From: Colwellia sp.
GTDB lineage: Bacteria > Pseudomonadota > Gammaproteobacteria > Enterobacterales > Alteromonadaceae
NCBI GenBank assembly: GCA_016765685.1
Contig: JAESPR010000067.1
Span: forward strand, 1-64,000
Length of the DNA stretch: 64,000 nucleotides
Reading direction: 5' to 3'
Made by a program: the position numbers and the translations under genes. Under the pieces are notes generated by a model. It was not told the DNA's origin and did not search any database. It saw nothing but the letters and a program-made list of their open reading frames with translations. This document shows positions 25,988 through 34,727 of the stretch, piece by piece. Every line of letters begins with the position of its first letter. Within the stretch, counting starts at the first letter, position 1.

Positions 25988-27962
25988 AATTACTGTTGGT
26001 GATTTTTTTATTAGGAATAAGCGACAATTTGAAATCAAATCTGTAGATGGCTCAACTATTCAAATTGAAGATGTTATTTCGTTAATAATTACAGAACTCT
26101 CATACACTGAAATGGCAGATCTGATTTTTAGAGGTGAGGCACAAATTGTTTCCTCAAAACCTAAAGTAGAAAAAATTTCAGGTGATAATGCTCGTGACTT
26201 CTCAAGTTATCCAGAAGCCTCAAAACAAGTAGCATTATATCGTTGGAAGTTTGTTAAAAAGGTTCTTGTTGATAAGAGACTTACAAAGTTTTCCCCAAAG
26301 CGGCTTGAGCCTGTCATTGATGAAGTTGTAGCCGAATATAACGTTGAATCTGTATCTTGGAGAACCTTAAAAAGATGGGTTGATAGATATAAGAATATGG
26401 GTATGAGAGGGCTAATTCCATTAACTGAATTAAAAGGAAATCGAGAATCTAGAGTGCCGGAAGAAACTGATTCTTATATATACGATGCTCTAATGAAATT
26501 GAGCAAAAAAGAACGAGTATCCTATCATACTGCTTATACGAAATTTAAAGATTCAGTATTAATTGAAAACTCAACACGAGCAGACGATGTTCAACTTCCT
26601 CTAATAACATACCAAAGCTTTATAAAACGAGCTGGTAGGTTAGCTCCATACGATATTATGGTAGCGCAAATTGGAAAGCAAAAAGCTGATATTCTGTTTA
26701 GCACTCAGGGTAAAGCTGAGCGAATAACTAAAATTCTTGATAGAGCAGAGATTGATCATACCACCTTAGATTTGTTTATTATTGATGAATATTTAAGGCT
26801 TCCTCTAGGGCGACCAACAGTTACAGCCGTGCTGGATAGAAAATCGCGATCAATTCTTGGTGTATATATAGGGTTTGAACCACCAAGTTTTCTTAGTATT
26901 TCTAAAGCTGTCAAGAATGCTATTTTAGATAAAACTGCATTAATAGCAGAGTATCCTAGTGTTAAAGGTAAGTGGCACTGTAGAGGTGTATTTACTTATA
27001 TTGCAACAGATGTAGGTAAAGACTTTATGAGTACAATGTTTGAAGAATCAATGTTGGATCTCGGCACAACAATAGTTAAAAACCCAGTTAAAAAACCTTG
27101 GTATAAAGGGGCAGTAGAATCGTATTTCAAAACGCTTAATCAAACCCTTCTTGATGATAAACCAGGAAAAGTTTTCGCCAACCTGTTTGACAGTAATGAT
27201 TATAATCCAGAAAAAAATGGCGTTATATCAATGACAACATTTATGGAAATATTTTATATATGGTTAGTTGATATATATCACTGTACGCCAAAAGGTGAAG
27301 ACAAAGTTATACCTAATATCTCGTGGTTGGAAGATGAAGTTAATGTTGATACTGATCCTGTATCACCTGAGCGATTAAATATTATATTTTCTGAAAATGA
27401 CACAAGAGATAATCGCTCAAAAGGTATTACTATCAATACGCTTTGGTACTCTAGTGATGCGTTAACGAAACTAAGACAAATCGGTTATATTAAGGACTTA
27501 AACGTTAAAACTAATAGGGAAGATTTAAGTAGAATTAAAGTATTAAACCCTATATCTAAAGAATTTTTTGATGTACCTGCTGTAGATCAAGAGTACACAC
27601 AAAACCTCACATTACATCAGCATGACATAATTAAAAGATATAGAAATAAATGTGCAGCAGATAATACTGATGAGTTATCACTCGCTCAAGCTAGGCTACG
27701 TATTGAAGAAATAATTGAAAAAGAAATAGTTCTCAATCGAAAATTAAAAATATCAGCAAGTAAGCGACTATCAAGGTACAGAAATATAGAAGGCGGTGGT
27801 AACAGCTCCGTTGTTTCAGAAGAGCAAAAAGCTAAGATTGAAGCCGCTCAACCTAAAATACCTACGACCGATGGAGCTAGTAAGAAATCTAGCGGCCTTG
27901 AAGGTCTTGTTAAAGAGCTAGAGAAATCAAGAGCGGCCAATAAGGAACAGAACAGTGACTAG
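25980..27962 (+). CDS. tnsB: Tn7-like transposase TnsB (DDE recombinase)
   Basis: Binds the repeated end sites and performs 3' strand cleavage and joining. The 660-residue protein has N-terminal HTH regions (VSWRTLKRWVDRYKNMGMRG near residue 120), then a DDE integrase core: Asp in IDHTTLDLF (near 258), Asp in ATDVGKDFMS (near 344) and Glu in WYKGAVESYFKTLNQ (near 379). A beta-barrel and a charged C-terminal tail follow, the part that contacts TnsC in this family. It overlaps tnsA by 8 bp and tnsC by 8 bp, a tightly coupled operon. Confidence 0.94.
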   Translation: MSKITVGDFFIRNKRQFEIKSVDGSTIQIEDVISLIITELSYTEMADLIFRGEAQIVSSKPKVEKISGDNARDFSSYPEASKQVALYRWKFVKKVLVDKRLTKFSPKRLEPVIDEVVAEYNVESVSWRTLKRWVDRYKNMGMRGLIPLTELKGNRESRVPEETDSYIYDALMKLSKKERVSYHTAYTKFKDSVLIENSTRADDVQLPLITYQSFIKRAGRLAPYDIMVAQIGKQKADILFSTQGKAERITKILDRAEIDHTTLDLFIIDEYLRLPLGRPTVTAVLDRKSRSILGVYIGFEPPSFLSISKAVKNAILDKTALIAEYPSVKGKWHCRGVFTYIATDVGKDFMSTMFEESMLDLGTTIVKNPVKKPWYKGAVESYFKTLNQTLLDDKPGKVFANLFDSNDYNPEKNGVISMTTFMEIFYIWLVDIYHCTPKGEDKVIPNISWLEDEVNVDTDPVSPERLNIIFSENDTRDNRSKGITINTLWYSSDALTKLRQIGYIKDLNVKTNREDLSRIKVLNPISKEFFDVPAVDQEYTQNLTLHQHDIIKRYRNKCAADNTDELSLAQARLRIEEIIEKEIVLNRKLKISASKRLSRYRNIEGGGNSSVVSEEQKAKIEAAQPKIPTTDGASKKSSGLEGLVKELEKSRAANKEQNSD

Positions 27963-28974
27963 TAAAAGTAATATTGCTGAAAAGATTAAACAAATTGAAA
28001 GTGTGTTTGTTGAAACCCCGATAATTAAGGAAATCATGGCTGATATTGATGATGCGATGGAAACAGCCTCAATTGTTGGTTACTTAAAGCAACCTGATAG
28101 TATTCTTATTACAGGCCAAAGTGGTATGGGTAAAACAACTATTTTTGAGCACTTTTTATCAAAGTACCCACGAGTGCAAGAAGAAGAATGCGATATTGTT
28201 CCAATTCTTGCGTCAACGTTATTGGATGACAAATCGCCTAAAGGTGCTCCTGGACATATGCTTCGAGACTTGGGAGATTGGTTAGAGGGAAAAGGGGGCA
28301 CTCGCGGGGAATTAACTGATAGATTTGTGGTTCAATGTAATGGTGCGAAAGTAGAAGCCATATTTATAGATGAATTCCAAAATGCAATAGAAAATGGTAC
28401 AGATAATATTATTTGGAATACCTCTGAGTGGATTAAGACTCTTATTAACTTAACCGGGCGGCCTGTATGCTTATTTGGTATGCCTTATTCTCGGCAAGTA
28501 ATTGAAGCCAATATTGCTTTAATTAATAGGTTTCCTCTAATTCATCACATTGAAGAGTACGATAGTGGTACTTCCAATGAATGGCTGGACTTTCTTGAGG
28601 CAGTCGATAAACAACTGCCATTTGAGAAAAAAACAAACTTGGCACTACCAGATTTGGGACTCAGATTAATGTGTGCTGCTGGTGGAAATCTTGGCAGGTT
28701 AATGAAAAGAATTATAAGACCTGCTGCAAAAGCAGCGGTTAAAGATGGATCTAAAGCCTTAACTCATCAACATTTATTCAAGGCAGCTAAAAAGAGATTG
28801 AAACTATCAGATAATGAAAACCCCTTAAATCTTGATATATCTTTGAATAATTTTGAAGTGGTACATGTAATCGCTGAGTCTCAATACCACAAGCCATTTT
28901 CAAGAAATCCGAAGTGGAAATATAGTCAGATTTCAACAGAAGAGAGTCTTGGTAGTGTTCTATCTAAAAACTAA
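27955..28974 (+). CDS. tnsC: Tn7-like AAA+ regulator TnsC
   Basis: ATP-dependent matchmaker that links target recognition by TniQ/TnsD to the transposase. The 339-residue protein has Walker A GQSGMGKTT near residue 53, Walker B AIFIDEFQN near residue 135, and an arginine-containing INRFPLIHHIEEYD sensor region. It is shorter than Tn7 TnsC (555) and nearer in size to the TnsC of CRISPR-linked Tn7 relatives. GTG 27955 is chosen as start because AAGGA lies 8 nt upstream. It overlaps tnsB by 8 bp. Confidence 0.93.
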   Translation: MTSKSNIAEKIKQIESVFVETPIIKEIMADIDDAMETASIVGYLKQPDSILITGQSGMGKTTIFEHFLSKYPRVQEEECDIVPILASTLLDDKSPKGAPGHMLRDLGDWLEGKGGTRGELTDRFVVQCNGAKVEAIFIDEFQNAIENGTDNIIWNTSEWIKTLINLTGRPVCLFGMPYSRQVIEANIALINRFPLIHHIEEYDSGTSNEWLDFLEAVDKQLPFEKKTNLALPDLGLRLMCAAGGNLGRLMKRIIRPAAKAAVKDGSKALTHQHLFKAAKKRLKLSDNENPLNLDISLNNFEVVHVIAESQYHKPFSRNPKWKYSQISTEESLGSVLSKN

Positions 28975-30046
28975 TGAAAGGTTGTTAATAAGACCTAGAG
29001 TAAATTATGAAGAGTCCTTTCAAAGCTATTTAATTGGGTTAGCGCGAGCGAATGGGTATAAGTATTCAGCTTTCTCGTCAGGTATTACGGCTAAATCAAA
29101 GCCCCACCGTTCATTCAAACCCGAAGACAGAAATGATATTCAAACTTTGATATCAAAAATAGCTGATGATAATGCAGGTAATTTGGTCGATGTTTGGGAG
29201 TGTGGATACTATTTTAAGCATCTGTTTGATTATTCACGTATCAAAGCCTGTCCAAAATGTTACGAAAAGGACATGATATTGCCTCCTTATTGGTGGTTAA
29301 AAAATTACCTTGTTTGCGGTGAACATAAGCTGTTACTAATTGATTCATGTAGCCAGTGCAACACTAAGTTTGAGGAGGGATCTTTTGTAAAAGAACATTG
29401 TTTGAAATGTGGGTTAGAAATTACAAGCAATAATTCAATTGAGTGGAATACAGGGCTACTTGATCAAAGACTACATGACTTATGTTCAGATGTTACTAGA
29501 GATTCAAACCAGTTTAAGGAGTTAATATCTGAAGAGATAGAACAAATTTATGTTCATTATCAAGTATGCTCGTATTTCTTAAAGGAACTTCAAAGCAAAG
29601 ATAAATATAGCAATCATAGGAGAACCCTCGATATTAATACGCTTAACAGTGAACAAAATGATATTCAGCGGATGATTCATGATGGGAAGGTTAGTCTATT
29701 GATGTATGATGCACTTGCAGCATATAGAATTAAAAGTGGTAAACGAATATCTTCATTTATTACCCCTATTTTCAAGCTGTTGATGTCCCAACATGGCAGC
29801 TTGTATAAAGCAGAGTTAATAAATATGCTAATAGAAGGCCCAAATGATTTTGGGGATTGGCCTGTAGGTTTGAACTGGGTTGAAAAGCTACTTTCTATCA
29901 AAGCAAATGATCTAAAGGTTTTTGTTAAAGATCACTTTCCCAATATAGAAGCTAAATGCCAAGGGCCATTTGCTGTATTAATTCGAGACTTAAATTTTTT
30001 GCTGTCGGAATATTCAAAAAACTCTAGGGACTTTAAATTACCGTAA
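28949..30046 (+). CDS. tniQ: TniQ family target-selection protein (short form)
   Basis: A target selector following tnsC in the same operon. Up to 365 residues; the conserved TniQ opening LLIRPRVNYEESFQSYLIGL begins 11 codons in, so a start at GTG 28955 or TTG 28982 is also possible. Zinc-binding residues are visible in CPKCYEKDM and in VCGEHK, then a second cluster CSQCN and CLKCG. Its size is near that of TniQ in CRISPR-associated Tn7 elements, smaller than Tn7 TnsD (508), but no cas genes are present. It converges with a fragment of the longer tniQ type. Confidence 0.88.
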   Translation: MVVFYLKTNERLLIRPRVNYEESFQSYLIGLARANGYKYSAFSSGITAKSKPHRSFKPEDRNDIQTLISKIADDNAGNLVDVWECGYYFKHLFDYSRIKACPKCYEKDMILPPYWWLKNYLVCGEHKLLLIDSCSQCNTKFEEGSFVKEHCLKCGLEITSNNSIEWNTGLLDQRLHDLCSDVTRDSNQFKELISEEIEQIYVHYQVCSYFLKELQSKDKYSNHRRTLDINTLNSEQNDIQRMIHDGKVSLLMYDALAAYRIKSGKRISSFITPIFKLLMSQHGSLYKAELINMLIEGPNDFGDWPVGLNWVEKLLSIKANDLKVFVKDHFPNIEAKCQGPFAVLIRDLNFLLSEYSKNSRDFKLP

Positions 30047-30345
30047 TACGTTAAATTGAGTTTTTGAAAACAGGCTTACACAGCAACCGTCAACATTGGG
30101 GGCTGCTAGTCTTGCATCGTTAGCCTTAGGTAAACTAAGCTGGTTATACAGTAAATAGCGTGACTTAAACTTACCAACACTCGCTTTAGGTATCATTTTA
30201 ACCGCGCGAGCTGTGCGCTTAACTTCCTGCTTCTTACACTCCAAGTAGCCTAATTTGATGAAGTCATAAATAGCATTAACGTTCACGCCTAGCGCTATTG
30301 TTGCTTCAGTTAGTGATCTAAAATCAGCGAGATGTCCAGAGTATC
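30038..30345 (-). pseudogene. 3' fragment of a second tniQ/tnsD-type gene
   Basis: An 82-residue open stretch plus about 60 bp upstream encode NVNAIYDFIKLGYLECKKQE and RTARAVKMIPKAS. Their counterparts in the C-terminus of the full-length protein at 34728-36500 are NINAIYDFIKSGYLECEKKQ and RTARPVKMIPKAS. Homology fades at about 30345 and the other three quarters of the gene are absent. DNA similarity to the intact copy is only about 75% by eye, so this is not a fresh duplicate. It ends 9 bp inside the convergent tniQ. Confidence 0.82.
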
Positions 30346-30674
30346 GTTTGGAAATAAGCTGGTTAGAAAGATTATACCAAATCGAGGAAACACTATTGGA
30401 TTCGTTTATTTATTTAAATCATTTTGACTTATATTTAACAGGATCAAAGTAATCAATAGCACTTGAAAGCTTTCCATTAATAATTAATAACTTTCAAAAT
30501 AAATAGATGAATAATTAATATTATAATATATAGAAACAATGGTTTAGCTTATCTTATAATCACTCTAGCACAAGTTTTTGTGAAAGACTTTATAATTCTC
30601 AGCTAGCCCTTTTTGGTATTTCAAAAAGCAGTATTAGCCGCCTATCATTAAAAGATTAATCATAGGAGGTCATC
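30346..30674. other. AT-rich spacer with promoter-like text, no gene seen
   Basis: Very AT-rich. It contains an imperfect inverted repeat (TTGAAAG near 30455 and CTTTCAA near 30490) and several TATAAT-like hexamers, one at about 30590. A near-perfect Shine-Dalgarno TAGGAGGT ends 4 nt before ATG 30675. I see no further coding frame. Confidence 0.45.
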
Positions 30675-31160
30675 ATGCACTTATCACTTATTCATAACAT
30701 CCCAGACGACCTTCGAAAGCATATTGATGATCACTATGCTCGAACTATTCAGTATTACCCAGCAAAGCGGTTAGCTATGTGGCCGAGGCTTAGGGCATTA
30801 ATTGAAAATCATGAGTGTCAGTTAATAACCCAGTCGAGCTTGCAATATTTAACTTTTCATCAGTGTGTTATCTCACGATGCCTTTTTGGATATACGTTAA
30901 GTCAAGGAAATAGTAATCATGGCCCTATCGTCAGTAACAACCTTGCAGAATACTATCTCGAAACAGGTATTAAGTTGGTTCAAAAATTTGAAACTGAAGT
31001 TGATTTATCATGGTTACTGCAATCTAGAAGTGACTTATGGAAGCAAGTTTGTTGTCTTTACCTAAGCCACGCTTATCAGAATGATTTCCACTGTTGTAAA
31101 AGCACCGTTAAGTTCTCTGAGAAGTTTATAAATTTTAAGAAGAAAAAATTTGCAGCTTAA
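30675..31160 (+). CDS. Uncharacterised 161-residue cargo protein
   Basis: Family not recognised. The protein is soluble, mostly helical by impression, with a conserved-looking HLSLIHNIPDDLRKHIDDHY start, several cysteines (CQLI, CVISRCLFG, VCCLYL, HCCKS) and a lysine-rich end (FKKKKFAA). The ribosome site AGGAGGT is unusually strong, pointing to good expression. It lies alone between the tniQ fragment and the interrupted cargo gene. A role in transposition or as an independent cargo gene cannot be told from the sequence. Confidence 0.65.
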   Translation: MHLSLIHNIPDDLRKHIDDHYARTIQYYPAKRLAMWPRLRALIENHECQLITQSSLQYLTFHQCVISRCLFGYTLSQGNSNHGPIVSNNLAEYYLETGIKLVQKFETEVDLSWLLQSRSDLWKQVCCLYLSHAYQNDFHCCKSTVKFSEKFINFKKKKFAA

Positions 31161-31399
31161 CTACTAGTACTAGGCTGAAATAGACAGCTCAAAACGTCGA
31201 GTTTTTGGAAGTTTTACTATGAAAACCTTTTTAAAAGAAGTAACTATCTTGTCAGTTTTTGATTTTCAAGATAATGAAAAAAAATTACTTGGGAAAATGC
31301 TTTTCGGCATTGTTACCAAAGATGAAACGAATCGTTTTAAGCAAAATTTCCGAGTTATAACATCGACTATCAGACGTCAACTACTTTGGCCGGTTGGCG

Positions 31400-32167
31400 T
31401 CAATTAACTTGGCCGGTTTTTTGGTTTAATTTTAAAGCTTGTTTTCTTCGATAACTATCTCCTTCTATTTTATAAATATCTGCGTGGTGAACTAGCCTAT
31501 CTATTGCTGCTACGGTCATCATGTTGTCGCCAAATATACTATCCCACTCACTAAATGCCTGATTGGTTGTGATCAGTAAGCTATTTCTCTCATATCGATG
31601 TGCTATTAATTCAAACAACACTTGGCTTTCACTATCACTTTTTTTCACGTAACCGATATCATCTAAAATAAGTAGCTCATACTTATCGAGTTTTTTTAAT
31701 GCTTCTTCTAAACTGAGCGCTTCTCTGGCTTTTTGAAGTTGTTGCACCAAGGCGGTACTACTCGTAAATTTAACTCGCTTTGATTGAGCGATTAGTCCAT
31801 GACCTATTGCCGCAGCAAGATGAGTTTTACCTAGACCACTCGCGCCAAACAGTATCAAATTATGACCTTGTCTTAGCCAATCAAGCTTAGTGATTTTTTG
31901 CTCTAATTGCTGTGCTGTTACGCCTTCAATCTCGCTAAAGTCATATTGGCTAAGTTGCTTTCCTGTAGGCAGTTGGCTCTCTTTTAACAGTCGCTTAAGG
32001 CGGTTTTCATAACGGTGGTTGGTTTCTAATTCGCACAGCTCAGCTAAAAACTGTGCTGGCTCCCACGCTTCTTTTATCGATTTCTCGGCTAAATCAGACC
32101 ATGCTTTTGCGATAGCCGTTAAACGTAACTCTTTGAGTAAGAGTGGTAAACTTTGAATGTTAGCCAT
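31400..32167 (-). CDS. istB: IS21 helper ATPase IstB
   Basis: AAA+ protein that assists the IstA transposase in capturing target DNA. The 255 residues show Walker A FGASGLGKTHLAA near residue 107, Walker B LLILDDIGYVKK near residue 169 and the conserved SLLITTNQAFSEWDSIFGD sensor stretch. Its start overlaps the istA stop by 8 bp. The coding frame runs into the left terminal repeat of the element. Confidence 0.95.
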   Translation of the reverse strand: MANIQSLPLLLKELRLTAIAKAWSDLAEKSIKEAWEPAQFLAELCELETNHRYENRLKRLLKESQLPTGKQLSQYDFSEIEGVTAQQLEQKITKLDWLRQGHNLILFGASGLGKTHLAAAIGHGLIAQSKRVKFTSSTALVQQLQKAREALSLEEALKKLDKYELLILDDIGYVKKSDSESQVLFELIAHRYERNSLLITTNQAFSEWDSIFGDNMMTVAAIDRLVHHADIYKIEGDSYRRKQALKLNQKTGQVN

Positions 32168-33656
32168 GCAACCCTCCTATCAAACAATCATAACTCGTCA
32201 GGCTGTGTTGCTGACTTACAAGCCACGGTACTTCAATAGTATCAGGGCCAAATAACTCGCGACACTGCTTGATTGATACTTGCTTGTCTTGCTCAAGCGC
32301 GCTGAGTACATAACGACCTAATGCTTGTTCGCAAGCGTAATTGTCGGCAAGTACCAGTAAATCGACCATGTATTTACAATCGCTATCGCTAAGAACGTTT
32401 TGCGTTAATTGCTCCCATATCAAGGTAAAGTCGCCATGGGGGATCAAGTCATCTCGAAGTAAGGAGTTTCTAAACGCGTTAGGTTTTTTCGCTAGTGAGT
32501 GGATCACATGCCTATAGTCAATACAGCGTGTTCTAGTTGACCCTTGAGCATAAAGTCGAGGTAAGGTAAGGGTTAATTCATGCCCGTAAAATAGCGCGAG
32601 TCGATCATCATAAATATGGACAAGCAAAGCCGTACCAACAAGCCGAGATGGCACGGTATAAAGCACACGTTTGACGGTAATGGTGCTGCTTGAATTAACT
32701 TTAACGTGTAATTCACTAAAGTCATTTGTGCGTCTGCTTGGCAAAACGTGTAAGTGCGGTTTTTCTTCTTCAAAACGTGTTTTACACTGCCTATTTATTT
32801 TGGCGACAATTAGATTGATGAATGTTTCGTAGTCAGCCAAGTGATTAAAGTCTCGGCTGCCGCGAAGCATTAGTTGCTGATCTATTTTTCGTTTTAAGTG
32901 ACCATGTGCTGATTCAATGGCGCCATTTTCATGAGCAATACCTTTATTGTTGCGCGTTGCATTAACGCCATAATGTTTACAGAGCTTGGCATAACGTTCT
33001 GTTAGCAAGGTTTTTTCGCTATGATTTTTAAAGGCGGCACTTAGGCTGTCGGTGCGATGGGTCATGGGTACACCGCCACTACGCCAAAACGCATTTTGTA
33101 AACCTGATGATAACGATTCAAAGCTTTCACCACCTAAAGTGACCTGTACGTAAGTCCAGCCGCTATAAACCAACCGGTAGTGATAAAGCTTATGCTTAAA
33201 CTCATTACCGTTAAGCGTAATATTGAGCTTGTTCATCCAAGTGTAATCAGATATCCCCATATCGCCTGGTATGTGACGCTGCAAGAAGATCACCTCTTGC
33301 TCTGGGCCTTCTTTAGCACGCCAACGCTTAACACGGCGCTGCAAGGTTCTTAAGTGAGAATTATCAAATTGTTCAGGGGCTTTGTCGGCTAAAACATCAA
33401 GCAAAGTGATCGGCTGTAATGCGGGATTATCTTTCAACAAGGGGACTAAGTGTTTTTCGAATAGACCGTTAAATGGATCTTTACGGGTACGGTACTGCCT
33501 AGGCTGTTGCTGTTGTGCTTGATGCTCTCCAATTTCTATGCGTCTAGCGCTGCGTTCAGATATACCTGCTTTTGCAGCTGATTTTACTTGGGAATGATTT
33601 TTACGATAAGACATATATAACTTAACCTGTTGTCTGGTTATGGATTTTCCAGGCAT
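32160..33656 (-). CDS. istA: IS21 transposase IstA
   Basis: DDE transposase of 498 residues. It has an N-terminal HTH (NHSQVKSAAKAGISERSARR), a DDE core with Asp in DMGISDYTWMN, Asp in MTHRTDSLSAAF and Glu in GIAHENGAIESAHGHLK, and a C-terminal beta domain. It is full length and intact, so the element may still be active. Confidence 0.95.
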   Translation of the reverse strand: MPGKSITRQQVKLYMSYRKNHSQVKSAAKAGISERSARRIEIGEHQAQQQQPRQYRTRKDPFNGLFEKHLVPLLKDNPALQPITLLDVLADKAPEQFDNSHLRTLQRRVKRWRAKEGPEQEVIFLQRHIPGDMGISDYTWMNKLNITLNGNEFKHKLYHYRLVYSGWTYVQVTLGGESFESLSSGLQNAFWRSGGVPMTHRTDSLSAAFKNHSEKTLLTERYAKLCKHYGVNATRNNKGIAHENGAIESAHGHLKRKIDQQLMLRGSRDFNHLADYETFINLIVAKINRQCKTRFEEEKPHLHVLPSRRTNDFSELHVKVNSSSTITVKRVLYTVPSRLVGTALLVHIYDDRLALFYGHELTLTLPRLYAQGSTRTRCIDYRHVIHSLAKKPNAFRNSLLRDDLIPHGDFTLIWEQLTQNVLSDSDCKYMVDLLVLADNYACEQALGRYVLSALEQDKQVSIKQCRELFGPDTIEVPWLVSQQHSLTSYDCLIGGLHG

Positions 33657-33957
33657 ATAAATCTCTTGTTGATTAAATATACCTGAAGTTTACCAAAACC
33701 GGCCAAGCTAGTTGTCGCGAACTGGTCAAGCTAATTGTCGCCTAATAATCGACTATTGAATCGCAAAATAATTTTCAATTTATTACTAAAAGTGGAAACG
33801 GCTATGTAACAGATGATGAGCCTGAAAATTTTGATATAACGTTTGAAGAATTTGCAGTTATGCGACATCGGCTGTATTCACCAGCAGAAATTATTGAGCT
33901 TAGGCAAATGCTGAAGCTCAAAGATGAACGCACAATTCATTGAAAATGGATGAGTAA

Positions 33958-34374
33958 ATGAAAATCATTAAACAAAGAGCAACAATAGTATCAATCGATG
34001 ATCTCAATAAATATTTTGAAGTCAAAATAGCTGATTACCCAAAAGACAGTTTCACATTAACACTAGAAGGTGATGAAGGAGATAATGTCTTACTGCCTCT
34101 AGCAAAAGGTAAATTAAGTAATTATTTTGAGATTGGTGATGAAGTTGAAATTAGAAAAATAGATGAGTCTGATTTTGAAATTATTAATTTTACTTGTAAG
34201 GTGTTGAAGCTTTCTCGGTTTAAACGTGACTTTATTTCAATTTTGAAGCGTTTAGATAATGATGCTCACCCAATGAAACGGTGTGTCTTATTATATGAAT
34301 CTGGTTTTGTAATATTTTCAACAAAAAATAATCCTGATAAAATCCGTTTGATCACTGAAGCTATACGAAATTAA
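33958..34374 (+). CDS. Uncharacterised 138-residue cargo protein
   Basis: Family not recognised. The first 75 residues look beta-rich and acidic (ATIVSIDDLNKYFEVKIADY; EGDEGDNVLLPLAKGK), like a small barrel, while the last 50 are mixed (RFKRDFISILKRLDNDAH, VIFSTKNNPD). It starts 14 bp after the split cargo gene and probably shared its transcript before the IS21 insertion. IS21 may now separate it from its promoter. A small immunity or effector role is possible but unsupported. Confidence 0.6.
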   Translation: MKIIKQRATIVSIDDLNKYFEVKIADYPKDSFTLTLEGDEGDNVLLPLAKGKLSNYFEIGDEVEIRKIDESDFEIINFTCKVLKLSRFKRDFISILKRLDNDAHPMKRCVLLYESGFVIFSTKNNPDKIRLITEAIRN

Positions 34375-34444
34375 TTAGGGATAAAAATGAAAACTTTGTT
34401 GATTTTACTAACCCAAAAATATCTGTTTAATAGTAGGTGCCAAA

Positions 34445-34666
34445 ATGAATAATGAAAAAATGATCAATAGAAATGAGTGTCTTATCTGTTCTCCTAAAAT
34501 CCAAAAGGAACATGTTATTGACGATGGAAAGCAATTTAGCAACGATTATGCTCAAAATTATAATATCGATTTAGGTGAAATAATTTGTGATTCATGCAAA
34601 GAAAAAGTTAATGCTTGGGGAGGAAGTATCAACTATAGAGTACCTGGAAGACCAAAAACTAATTAA
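34445..34666 (+). CDS. Small putative zinc-binding protein, 73 residues
   Basis: Family not recognised. Two CxxC pairs are seen: CLICSPK near residue 13 and CDSCKEK near residue 48, with a histidine between them (EHVIDDGK), consistent with a small zinc site such as a degenerate HNH or treble-clef. It follows the 138-residue cargo gene by 70 bp on the same strand and ends 62 bp before the convergent longer tniQ gene. Confidence 0.5.
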   Translation: MNNEKMINRNECLICSPKIQKEHVIDDGKQFSNDYAQNYNIDLGEIICDSCKEKVNAWGGSINYRVPGRPKTN

Positions 34667-34727
34667 CTCCCGTTGGTTTGAAACCGAAGGCAGCCTTAGT
34701 TCATGATGATAAATTAGTTATAAGAGA

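Larger units (their letters stand above)
31371..33747 (-). mobile_element. IS21-family insertion sequence
   Basis: About 2.38 kb with istA and istB on the minus strand. Each end carries two tandem inner repeats: GTCAACTACTTTGGCCGG and GTCAATTAACTTGGCCGG at the left, and their counterparts GACAATTAGCTTGACCAG and GACAACTAGCTTGGCCGG read inward from the right. Such multiple terminal repeats are typical of IS21. The flanking sequence ATCGACTAT occurs at 31362-31370 and 33748-33756, as target duplication (a shorter 6-bp version with slightly longer ends is equally possible). Insertion split a small cargo gene. Confidence 0.9.
31219..33943 (+). pseudogene. Cargo gene split by an IS21-family insertion
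   Basis: The 5' part (31219-31370) encodes MKTFLKEVTILSVFDFQDNE through NFRVITSTI. The 3' part (33757-33943) continues in frame with ESQNNFQFITKSGNGYVTDD and ends in KLKDERTIH at TGA 33943. Removing the IS and one copy of the repeated ATCGACTAT restores an uninterrupted 112-residue protein. The family is not recognised. The next gene starts 14 bp after the restored stop codon, so the two were probably one operon. Confidence 0.8.

Noticed and set aside
34387-34452. 21-codon frame MKTLLILLTQKYLFNSRCQN before the 73-residue gene
   Set aside because: It overlaps the next start and has some ribosome-site-like sequence, but nothing else supports translation; leader peptide or chance cannot be told apart.
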